Shown: positions 51,454 through 59,259 of the stretch, in pieces
Numbering within the stretch: position 1 is the stretch's first letter
Layout of the letters: each line of letters starts with the position of its first letter
Source: Burkholderia sp. SRS-46
GTDB lineage: Bacteria; Pseudomonadota; Gammaproteobacteria; Burkholderiales; Burkholderiaceae
Length of the DNA stretch: 64,000 bases
Reading direction: 5' to 3'
NCBI RefSeq assembly: GCF_004343775.1
Contig: NZ_PTXL01000002.1
Coordinates: 1,178,001-1,242,000, forward strand
The notes under the pieces: generated by a model
Told to the model about the DNA's origin: nothing
Database searches by the model: none
What the model saw: only the letters and a program-made list of their open reading frames with translations
Program-made: the position numbers and the translations under genes

Positions 51454-54060
51454 TCAGGCAAGCAGCGCGGCGAGCGCCGCCAGATCGAACGGCTTCGGCA
51501 CGAACGGCAGGTCCGCGCGCCAGTCGGGGTGGGCCTGGTGGATCTCGGGCGGCAGGCCCGACGTCAGCGCGACGCGCTGCGCCGGCCAGCGCTCGGCGAG
51601 CCGCGCGGCGAACGCGATGCCGCTGCCGCCCGCGCCGAGCGAGATGTCCGACAGCACGAGCGTGACGGGGCCGTGCTCGGCCAGCCAGCCGAGCGCCGCG
51701 TCGCCGGTCGCGACCGCGTCGGCCTGCGCGCCGAGCGCCGCGAACTGGCTGAGCGCCGTGTCGCGCACCTCGGGATCGTCGTCGACCACCAGCACGCGCG
51801 CGCCGGCGTGCACGGCCGCCGGCACGGCCGGCAGCGCCGGCGGCGCCGCGCCGCGCCGCTCGGGCGCCGCGCTTTCGGGCAGCCACAGCTCGACGCGCGT
51901 GCCGTGGCCGACCTCGCTGTGGATCCGCAGGTCGCCGCCGCTCTGCCGCACGAAGCCGTACACGCTGCTGAGGCCGAGGCCGCTGCCCTCGCCCGCCGCC
52001 TTGGTCGTGAAGAACGGCTCGATCACCTTGTCGAGCAGCAGCGGTGCGATCCCGCAGCCGGTGTCGGTCACGCTCAGCACGATCGCGCTCGCCGCGGCGG
52101 CGGCGCCGTCCATCGGTTCGCGGCGCGCGGCCAGCGTCAGCGTGCCGCCGGCCGGCATCGCGGCCGCGCTGTTGAGCGTCAGGTTCAGCACCGCGTTCTC
52201 GAGCTGGCCGCGGTCGACGTTCACCCACAGTGGCTCGGCGGCCGGCGCGAGCACGACGCTCACGCGCTGGCCGGCCGAGTATTCGACGAGATCGAGCATC
52301 TCCGCGAGCATCGCCCGCACCGACATGCGTTCGGCCTGCAGCGGCTGGCGCCGCGCGAACGCGAGCAGCCGCCGGGTGAGGCGCGACGCGCGTTCGGCCG
52401 CGCGGCGCGCCCGCTCGGCCATCGTCCGCGCGTCCTGCTGCCCGTCGAGGCGCGGCAGCAGCAGCTCCAGGTTGCCGAGGATCGCGACGAGGAAGTTGTT
52501 GAAATCGTGCGCGACGCCGCCCGTCAGCTGGCCGAGCACGTCCATCTTCTGCGCCTGGCGCAGCTCCGCCTCGACCGCGCGCCGGCTCGTCAGGTCGCGG
52601 CAGACCGCGACCCAGCCGCCGTCCGGCAGCGGCTGGCAGTGGAATTCGAGGATCCGCTGGTCGCGCAGGTGCAGTTCGGCCGACGCGGCGATGCGCGCGC
52701 CGTCCGACGTGCGGGTCGCGGTCTCGCGCGATACTTCGCGCCAGCGCGCGGGCGGATCGATCGCGCGCCGCAGCGTCGCGAGCGGCAGGCCCGCCCGCAG
52801 CGCGGCGGCGTCGATCCCGAGCAGCGTCGCGAAAGTCGGATTCCACGCGATCAGGCTGCCGTGCGCGTCGTGCACCGACACGCCGTCGTTCATCGACTGG
52901 AGCACCGACTCCTGCAGGCGGCGCTGCGCCTCGAGCCCGTGGGTCAACCGCTCCTTCTCGATCAGGTTGGTGCGGAACACCTCGAACGCGCGGGCGAGTT
53001 CGCCGATCTCGTCGGGCCGGTGCGTGGACGGCATCCGGTCCGACGTGATGCCCTTCGCGAGGCGCGCCATCACGCGCGTCATCGCCTGCAGCTTCTGCAG
53101 GATGCGGCTCGCGTACGCCACGCCGAGCAGCGCGACCGCGACGCCCGCCACCGCCAGCAGCAGCAGCCCCGACTGGCTCGACACCGCGACCTTGCGCACC
53201 TTGTCGCTGCGCTCGCTCGCGATCTGCCGCAGGCGCTCGACGTAGCGCGCCGACTTGCCGCTCAGGTGATCCGCATGGCCGCGCAGCAGCGTGACGAGGT
53301 AGCCCGTCTGCGCTTCGCTCGACAGAAACTCGCGGCGCACCGCGAACACGTTGCGCGCGCCGCCGTCGAGCTGCTGCAGCGCGGCGGCGAGCGCCGGCTG
53401 GCGGCGGTCCTCGCCGCGTTCGCGCACGCGCAGCCACAGCGCCTCGTTGTCGCTTTCGGCGCTGCCGAGCTCCGCCGCGTTCGCGGCCTGCAGCGCGCCG
53501 GCCGTGCGTGCCCAGATTTCGAGCAGCGTCGGCGCGCGCTGCGCGATCAGGCTCTTGTCGCGCGCGATGCGCTCGCCGATGCGGTCGTTCGCGATGCGCA
53601 GCTCGCTCAGTTCCTCCTTGAGCTGCCGCTGCCGGCCCGACACGATCAGGAGCCGCGCGAGATCCTGGTCGATCGCGTCGAGATCGTCGACCACCGCGAG
53701 CCGCTCGCCGGCCTTCGCGGCCGGGCCCGGCTGCCTGCCGAAGCCCGGTGACAGCCGCCGGATATCGCCGAGCAGGCCGCGCAGCAGCTCGGTGTCGTTG
53801 TGCAGCAAGTCCGGCGAATCGGTCAGCATCATGCTCGGCGCGACCGCCGCGAGCTGCGCGACCTTGTCCGACAGTTCGAGCGCGCGGGCGATCTCCGGCA
53901 CCACGTTGGCCTCGTATTCGTCGAGCGCGTTCTGGTTCGCGCGCATGCCGAGCACGCCGACCACGACCACCGCGAGCGTGATCCCGAACAGCAGCAGGAA
54001 GGTCGCGACCAGCTTGGCGCGGACACTCCAGGGCGGCAACAGCCGGAAGCGGGCGCGCAT
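51454..54060 (-). CDS. Hybrid sensor histidine kinase (TorS-like sensor, receiver at C-terminus)
   Basis: This 868-residue membrane kinase has helix 1 (about 14-36), a long helical periplasmic sensor (about 40-300), helix 2 (about 308-330), HAMP (about 330-385), a PAS domain (about 395-505), a kinase core with phospho-acceptor H518 in GGVAHDFNN, N box NAVLNLTLNSA, G1 DTGCGI and G2 GEGSGLGLSSVYGF, and a C-terminal receiver with D805 (LVLSDISLG). The receiver is PleC/CckA-like. The ATG at 54060 follows the regulator stop by 4 bp. The gene is upstream of thuE on the same strand; a role in sensing sugar or its binding protein is inference. Confidence 0.9.
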   Translation of the reverse strand: MRARFRLLPPWSVRAKLVATFLLLFGITLAVVVVGVLGMRANQNALDEYEANVVPEIARALELSDKVAQLAAVAPSMMLTDSPDLLHNDTELLRGLLGDIRRLSPGFGRQPGPAAKAGERLAVVDDLDAIDQDLARLLIVSGRQRQLKEELSELRIANDRIGERIARDKSLIAQRAPTLLEIWARTAGALQAANAAELGSAESDNEALWLRVRERGEDRRQPALAAALQQLDGGARNVFAVRREFLSSEAQTGYLVTLLRGHADHLSGKSARYVERLRQIASERSDKVRKVAVSSQSGLLLLAVAGVAVALLGVAYASRILQKLQAMTRVMARLAKGITSDRMPSTHRPDEIGELARAFEVFRTNLIEKERLTHGLEAQRRLQESVLQSMNDGVSVHDAHGSLIAWNPTFATLLGIDAAALRAGLPLATLRRAIDPPARWREVSRETATRTSDGARIAASAELHLRDQRILEFHCQPLPDGGWVAVCRDLTSRRAVEAELRQAQKMDVLGQLTGGVAHDFNNFLVAILGNLELLLPRLDGQQDARTMAERARRAAERASRLTRRLLAFARRQPLQAERMSVRAMLAEMLDLVEYSAGQRVSVVLAPAAEPLWVNVDRGQLENAVLNLTLNSAAAMPAGGTLTLAARREPMDGAAAAASAIVLSVTDTGCGIAPLLLDKVIEPFFTTKAAGEGSGLGLSSVYGFVRQSGGDLRIHSEVGHGTRVELWLPESAAPERRGAAPPALPAVPAAVHAGARVLVVDDDPEVRDTALSQFAALGAQADAVATGDAALGWLAEHGPVTLVLSDISLGAGGSGIAFAARLAERWPAQRVALTSGLPPEIHQAHPDWRADLPFVPKPFDLAALAALLA

Positions 54061-54064
54061 CGCG

Positions 54065-54787
54065 TCACACGCGCACGACGGGCACCGCGAACACGTAGCC
54101 GACGCCACGCTGCGTGCGGATGTAGGTCGGCTGCTCGGGGTTCGGCTCGATCTTGCGGCGCAGCCGCAGGATCAGCACGTCGATCGTGCGGTCGTACACG
54201 TCGATGCCGAAGCCGCGCGTGTGCTCGAGCAGCTGGTCGCGCGACCAGACGCGCGACGGCTGCTGCACCATCGCGGCGAGCAGCTCGAACTCGCCCTGCG
54301 TGAGCGCGCACGCGCCACCCGCGTGCGTCAGCGTGCGCGCGGCCAGGTCCATCGTCCAGCCGTCGAAGCAGAAGCGCGGGCCGCCGCCGCTCGTCGCCGG
54401 GCGCGGCATCGACAGCTCGGTCGTGCGCCGCAGCTGCGCGCGCACCCGCGCGATCAGCTCGCGGCCGGAAAACGGCTTGGTGACGAAATCGTCGGCCGCG
54501 GTCTCGAGGCCGAGCACGCGGTCCGTCTCGTCGCCGAGGCCGCTGATCATGATGATCGACACGTCGGAGCGCCGCCGCAGTTCGCGCGCGACCGTCATGC
54601 CGTCCTCGCCGCGCAGCTTCAGGTCGAGGATCACGAGCGCGTGCGGCGCGGCCGCCAGCGTCTGCTGCATCTGCGCGGCGCTGTCGACCGCCGACGCCTC
54701 GAACCCCGCCTCTTCCAGCACGCCCTTCAGCCAGGCGCGCACTTCCGGATCGTCGTCCAGTACCAGGATCCGATGTTTTTCTGACAT
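54065..54787 (-). CDS. Response regulator, OmpR/PhoB family
   Basis: This 240-residue regulator has a receiver domain (about 5-120) with D11/D12/D13, phospho-acceptor D55 (VILDLKLRGEDG) and K105 region (VTKPFSGREL), and a winged-helix output (about 140-235) ending RTQRGVGYVFAV. It resembles TorR/OmpR. GGAGGAG lies 7 bases upstream of the ATG at 54787. It is co-transcribed with the hybrid kinase, which may hand phosphate to it directly or through its own receiver and a missing Hpt protein. Its position points to control of the thu operon. Confidence 0.92.
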   Translation of the reverse strand: MSEKHRILVLDDDPEVRAWLKGVLEEAGFEASAVDSAAQMQQTLAAAPHALVILDLKLRGEDGMTVARELRRRSDVSIIMISGLGDETDRVLGLETAADDFVTKPFSGRELIARVRAQLRRTTELSMPRPATSGGGPRFCFDGWTMDLAARTLTHAGGACALTQGEFELLAAMVQQPSRVWSRDQLLEHTRGFGIDVYDRTIDVLILRLRRKIEPNPEQPTYIRTQRGVGYVFAVPVVRV

Positions 54788-55634
54788 GCGTGTTCTCCTC
54801 CATGCCGGTCGCGCGCGCCGATTCGCTCGGCCGCCGGGCGCGCGCCGGCCCATCCGTCGGTATGAGGCCGGGCCGCCGTCGATCGCGCGGCCCCGCCGGA
54901 AGCGAATGTTGGCCGATACCGGGCGACCCTGGCAAGGTCCGGCGGTGGCGCGCGGCGCGCGAAAATCGGGCGCGGGGCCTCCAACGTCGCAAAATCCCGG
55001 CTGAAACGTGCGGCGATCAGTGAATACCCTGCCCCCGGGCAGGCGGCCGACCGCGCACGCGATCCGCCCGTGCGATCGGCGGCGCCGGGACGATGCGTGT
55101 CACCCGCGTCGATATTCCCCCCAGCGCCGCAATCGGCATTGAATGCGCGATCGCCCTGCGATTCGCATGCCGCATTCGATGGCGGCCGAGCCGAATTCAA
55201 TAAAGAAGCCGCGCATTGCGCGTTGCCGTAAACAGCCCGTTCAAGAAAATTCCCACACGAAATTCCGGCATTGCTGCCCGGCATGCCGGCCCGATCGGCC
55301 GCTCCTGCCAGCCCGCACACCGCTTCACGGATTAAACAGACGAAACGATTGCACCGCGTCGATTGACATTGCTTCCATCGGAAGTCCGTGAAAAAGCCCA
55401 AGCCGGCGTTGCCCCGCATTCGCGCGCGCATTCCGCCGCGCCACGCCGAAATGCGGTTCCGGCCTTCATCGAAAACCTCGTCGCAATGCGTGCCATCCCG
55501 CGTATCCGCGCATTTCGCCCGCGCAACAATGACGATGCCGCGCGACAGGGAGCCATGCGGCCGTCTTGCCATTCGCATGGATCGCGTACGCGGCGGGTTC
55601 ACAACGCCAATCACTTTTAACCGAGGACACATCC
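54788..55634. other. Divergent intergenic region upstream of rpfF, no gene seen
   Basis: This 847-bp gap lies between the response regulator (minus) and rpfF (plus). It becomes AT-richer toward 55130-55400. TTGACA at 55363-55368 resembles a -35 element, but no -10 sits 16-18 bp downstream. Open frames in this stretch lack ribosome sites. Promoters for both flanking units, and possibly binding sites for signal-responsive regulators, are expected here. Confidence 0.45.
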
Positions 55635-56501
55635 ATGCAACTCCAATCACACCCTGCATGCCGGCCGTTCAACGAAGCCGGAGAATTGACGCAACTGACG
55701 GCCTACTACGAAGAAGGCCGCAACGTCATGTGGATGATGCTTCGCTCCGAACCGCGGCCGTGCTTCAACCAGCAGCTCGTGACCGACATCATCCAGCTCG
55801 CCCGCGTCGCGCGGGAATCCGGGTTGCCGTTCGACTTCTGGGTCACGGGTTCGCTCGTGCCCGAGCTGTTCAACGTCGGGGGCGACCTGAGCTTCTTCGT
55901 CGACGCGATCCGCAGCGGCAGGCGCGACCTGCTGTTGGCATACGCACGCTCCTGCATCGACGGCGTGTACGAGATCTACACCGGCTTCGGTACGGGCGCG
56001 GTGTCGATCGCGATGGTCGAGGGCAGCGCGCTCGGCGGCGGCCTCGAGGCGGCGCTCGCGCATCACTACGTGCTCGCACAGAAGGGCGTGAAGCTCGGCT
56101 TCCCCGAGGTCGCGTTCAACCTGTTCCCGGGCATGGGCGGCTATTCGTTCGTCACGCGCAAGGCCACCCGGCGCGTCGCGGAGGACCTGATCACGAACGG
56201 CGAGCCGCACGTCGCCGAGTGGTATGCGGATCATGGCCTGGTCGACCAGACCTTCGATGCGGGCGACGCGTATCTCGCGACACGCACCTTCATCGACGTG
56301 CTGCGGCCCAAGCTGAACGGCGTGCGCGCGATGCTGCGCGCGCGTCAGCGCGTGTTCCCGCTGTCGCGCTCGGAACTGATGGACATCACGGAGGATTGGG
56401 TGCGCGCGGCGTTCACGATCGAGCCGAAGGATCTCGCGTACATGGAACGCCTGGTGATGCTGCAGAACCGGCGCGTGTCGAAGCTGCGCACGGTGAACTG
56501 A
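55635..56501 (+). CDS. rpfF: BDSF signal synthase RpfF (enoyl-CoA hydratase/thioesterase)
   Basis: This 288-residue crotonase-fold enzyme makes the diffusible signal BDSF (cis-2-dodecenoic acid) by dehydrating and hydrolysing a 3-hydroxyacyl carrier substrate. The two catalytic glutamates of the RpfF group are E138 (GGGLEAALAHHYVL) and E158 (LGFPEVAFNLFPGMGGYSF), 20 residues apart as in Xanthomonas RpfF. GAGGA is 7 bases before the ATG at 55635. It is convergent with rpfR, as in Burkholderia cenocepacia, and ends 42 bp from its stop. The RpfR N-terminal domain is known to bind RpfF and modulate it. Confidence 0.95.
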   Translation: MQLQSHPACRPFNEAGELTQLTAYYEEGRNVMWMMLRSEPRPCFNQQLVTDIIQLARVARESGLPFDFWVTGSLVPELFNVGGDLSFFVDAIRSGRRDLLLAYARSCIDGVYEIYTGFGTGAVSIAMVEGSALGGGLEAALAHHYVLAQKGVKLGFPEVAFNLFPGMGGYSFVTRKATRRVAEDLITNGEPHVAEWYADHGLVDQTFDAGDAYLATRTFIDVLRPKLNGVRAMLRARQRVFPLSRSELMDITEDWVRAAFTIEPKDLAYMERLVMLQNRRVSKLRTVN

Positions 56502-56532
56502 TGCCGGCCGTCGCAGCCTGACGGCCCGGCAT
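56501..56532 (-). terminator. Hairpin between rpfF and rpfR
   Basis: ATGCCGG plus CCGTC (56501-56512) pair with GACGG plus CCGGCAT (56520-56532), with one unpaired base and a 7-base loop. It fills the gap after the rpfR stop and may end rpfR transcription. No T-run follows on the minus strand. Confidence 0.45.
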
Positions 56533-56538
56533 CGGGGG

Positions 56539-56565
56539 AAAGTTCAGGCGATGAGCCTGAACTTT
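56539..56565 (+). terminator. Intrinsic terminator of rpfF, overlapping rpfR codons
   Basis: AAAGTTCAGGC (56539-56549) pairs perfectly with GCCTGAACTTT (56555-56565) around a 5-base loop, and CTCTTTTC follows on the plus strand. This is the usual form of an intrinsic terminator for rpfF. Most of it lies inside the last codons of rpfR (stop at 56544), so these bases serve both genes. Confidence 0.75.
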
Positions 56566-58547
56566 CTCTTTTCGGTAAGCCATTGCTCGAACGCCTCGGC
56601 CGCCATCGGCCGCGCGAAGTAATAGCCCTGCGCCTGGTCGACGTCGATCTGCTTGAGGAAATCCGCTTCGCCGCGCGTCTCGACGCCTTCGGCCACCACC
56701 GAGAAGTTCAGCGCGTGCGCGAGCGCCACCACCGAGCGCACCAGCGCCTGCGAACGCAGGTTGCGGTCGATGCCGGTGATGAAGCTGCGGTCGAGCTTGA
56801 TCGCATCGAGCGGCAGGCGCGACAGCTGCGACAGCGACGAATAGCCGGTGCCGAAATCGTCGAGATGGATCTCCGCGCCGAGCAGGCGGAACTGCTTCAT
56901 CAGCGCGAGCGCCGCGTCTTCGTCCTCGATGAAGCAGCTCTCGGTCAGCTCGATGTCGAGCAGGCCCTGCGCGAGGTTCATCTCGTCGAGGATCGATGCG
57001 AACTGATGCACGATGTTCAGGTCCTGCAATTGCCGCGCGGACACGTTGATCGCGATGCGCGTCTCGATCCCCTTCCCCTTCCAGTCGGCGGCCTGCGCGG
57101 CCGCGCTGCGCATCACCCAGCGCCCGAGCGGCGCGATCAGCCCGGATTCCTCGGCGAACTGGATGAACTCCGTCGGCGCGACGAGCCCGCGGTCCGGCGA
57201 CTGCCAGCGGATCAGCGCCTCGACGCAGCGCACTTCGCCCGATGCCAGATCGACGACCGGCTGGTAATGCAGCACGAACTGCTCCTCTTCGAGCGCCTTG
57301 CGCAGGTTCGTGTCGAGCCACATGTACTTCGCGACCTTCTGGTTCATCTCCAGCGAGAACACGCGATACGTGTGCTTGCCGGCTTCCTTTGCGACGTACA
57401 TCGCAGTGTCGGCGCTGCGGATCAGCGTTTCGAGCGTGTCGCCGTGCTGCGGATACATCGCGATGCCGATCGAGCAGCTCGTATACACCTCCATCAGCCC
57501 GAGATGGATCGGCGTGCGCAGCCGTTCGAGGATCACCTGCGCGGTAGCCTCCAGCAGCGGGCGCGTGCCGCGCGCGAACAGCACGAGGAATTCGTCGCCG
57601 CCGAGCCGCGCGAGCGTCGCGCCTTCCGGCAGGCAGCCGTTGATGATCGCCGACACGTCCTTCAGCAGGCGGTCGCCGGTGATGTGCCCGTAGTGGTCGT
57701 TGACGCGCTTGAAGTTGTCGAGGTCGAGAAACAGGATGCCGACCTGGCGCAGCGAATCGTCGATGGCGCTCGCGAGCTGCGCCTTGATCCGCTCGCTGAT
57801 CGCGTGGCGGTTCGGCAGGCCGGTGAGCACGTCGGTGTTCGCGAGCTCGGTGAGCCGGTGCTTCGCGTTGCGCTCCTCGGTGATGTCGATGCCCGAGCAG
57901 ATCAGGAACTGCTCTTCGACGCCGCTGCCGCTCTGCACGAACTTGTTGCGGAATTCGAACAGGCGCGGGCCATTGATCGTGTTGATGTAGCGCTCGACCG
58001 AGAACGGCTTGTTGCTCGAGAAGAAGCCCGTGATGTTGCTGCGCGATTGCTCGCCCTGGTCCTGGGTCATGAACAGTTCGAACGCACTGCGGCCGATCAC
58101 GTCGACTTCGCGCTTGCCCGTCACTTCCTCGCACAGGCGATTGAAGCGCTGCACCGTGCCGTTGCGGTCGAGGATCACGACGAGCGAATTGACTTCGGAC
58201 ACCACCTGCTCCGCGAACGCGAGGCCATGCGCGAGATCCCTCGCGACGGAGGTCGTATCCGAATACGCGCACGCGGTGCCGGCCCAGTCGGTCGTGCTGA
58301 GCTTCTTGCCGACGAGGTGCAGGCTGACCGGATCGCCGAACAGCTTGATGTCGAGCACGAGGTGGGAGGTCACGCCGGTCAGAGCGCGAATGCGTGCGGC
58401 CTGCTCGGTGGTAAGCGCCACGCTGAGGTTGGTCAGGCCGCGCTCCGCGGCCAGCTCGAGCGCATTGCTGTCGCTGCCCAGGCGCCAGCACGGACTGCGC
58501 GTGCCGAAGTGCGCCTCGAGTACCGCGCTTTCGTTTTCGTCATCCAT
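56544..58547 (-). CDS. rpfR: BDSF receptor RpfR (PAS-GGDEF-EAL)
   Basis: This 667-residue cytoplasmic protein binds BDSF in its PAS domain and controls cyclic-di-GMP. It has an N-terminal RpfF-interaction region (about 1-100), a PAS domain (about 115-230; SLVVILDRNGTVQRFN), a GGDEF domain with intact motif at 316-320 (ARLGGDEFLVLF) and an EAL domain with EALIRW from 443 and the metal-binding DDFGTGYSSL. Both catalytic motifs are complete, so it can both make and break c-di-GMP. Length agrees with the B. cenocepacia protein as I recall it. The ATG at 58547 follows GGGGCTCG. It is convergent with rpfF. Confidence 0.95.
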   Translation of the reverse strand: MDDENESAVLEAHFGTRSPCWRLGSDSNALELAAERGLTNLSVALTTEQAARIRALTGVTSHLVLDIKLFGDPVSLHLVGKKLSTTDWAGTACAYSDTTSVARDLAHGLAFAEQVVSEVNSLVVILDRNGTVQRFNRLCEEVTGKREVDVIGRSAFELFMTQDQGEQSRSNITGFFSSNKPFSVERYINTINGPRLFEFRNKFVQSGSGVEEQFLICSGIDITEERNAKHRLTELANTDVLTGLPNRHAISERIKAQLASAIDDSLRQVGILFLDLDNFKRVNDHYGHITGDRLLKDVSAIINGCLPEGATLARLGGDEFLVLFARGTRPLLEATAQVILERLRTPIHLGLMEVYTSCSIGIAMYPQHGDTLETLIRSADTAMYVAKEAGKHTYRVFSLEMNQKVAKYMWLDTNLRKALEEEQFVLHYQPVVDLASGEVRCVEALIRWQSPDRGLVAPTEFIQFAEESGLIAPLGRWVMRSAAAQAADWKGKGIETRIAINVSARQLQDLNIVHQFASILDEMNLAQGLLDIELTESCFIEDEDAALALMKQFRLLGAEIHLDDFGTGYSSLSQLSRLPLDAIKLDRSFITGIDRNLRSQALVRSVVALAHALNFSVVAEGVETRGEADFLKQIDVDQAQGYYFARPMAAEAFEQWLTEKRKFRLIA

Positions 58548-59259
58548 GGACGAGCCCCGACCAAAAAAACGCTTAGTGTAGACGAGGCGCCTGTGCTCAG
58601 CCGGATGCCCGGACGGCCTCCGGGGCATCCGGAGAATCGGCTGGGGTAGCGGCCCTCGCCCCGTTTTTTGCTCCAGACAATTTCAATCCGGCATTTTCCA
58701 ATGACGCGCACGGATTAATGCCAGACGAATATTGGGATCATCTTATCAAATGACGGACGAGATTTGCACACACGATTTCCATGATGAATCGCGAAATCTT
58801 TCCGCAGTGCGATATGTTGTTGATGGCCGGTGGAAACCCTGAAAAAAAGCACGCTCGGACGTGCGGAATCGCACCAATGGCGTGCACCGTACACCCGCCG
58901 CACACCGCGTCGAAGCCCTTTTCCATGGCGTTCTTACCGGTAATCGATCGATTTTTCGGTGAATGCGCGGTGCAGGGTCGGAACATCGTGGCGGCGCGTC
59001 GCGCCGAAGAACACGCATTTCATTTCCGGCGAACCGAATTCGCGCGCATTTTATTCAGGAATGTTTGTCAAATTTCCCGATCGCGCTCGCGTGCGATACG
59101 AACCGCTGCATTTTCGTCATCCGTAATGTCTCGCCATGGAACCGGTGCATCACGTCCGGTGTATGCGCCGCGCCACGGAACGTGCCGGATCGCCCGCCGA
59201 ATGAATCATCTGCTTCATTCAACCGCGCGATCCGGCACGCTTTCGCCGCACCCGCCCGC
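58548..59259. other. Intergenic region upstream of rpfR, no gene seen
   Basis: This 712-bp stretch is clearly AT-richer than the neighbouring genes (around 58660-59110). It should contain the rpfR promoter and the end of the 5-oxoprolinase transcript. Open frames on either strand have poor codon structure and no ribosome site. AT-rich islands of this kind in Burkholderia can be bound by H-NS-type proteins; that is conjecture. Confidence 0.45.
59181..59239 (-). terminator. Two-part hairpin after the 5-oxoprolinase gene
   Basis: CGTGCCGGATCGC (59181-59193) pairs perfectly with GCGATCCGGCACG (59227-59239), and a second stem, GAATGAA/TTCATTC (59199-59220), sits inside it. It starts 21 bp beyond the stop of the minus-strand gene. 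There is no T-run on the minus strand. Confidence 0.5.

Noticed and set aside
55363..55391. TTGACA as a sigma-70 promoter for rpfF
   Set aside because: No -10-like hexamer at 16-18 bp and 270 bp from the start codon; reported only as a note.
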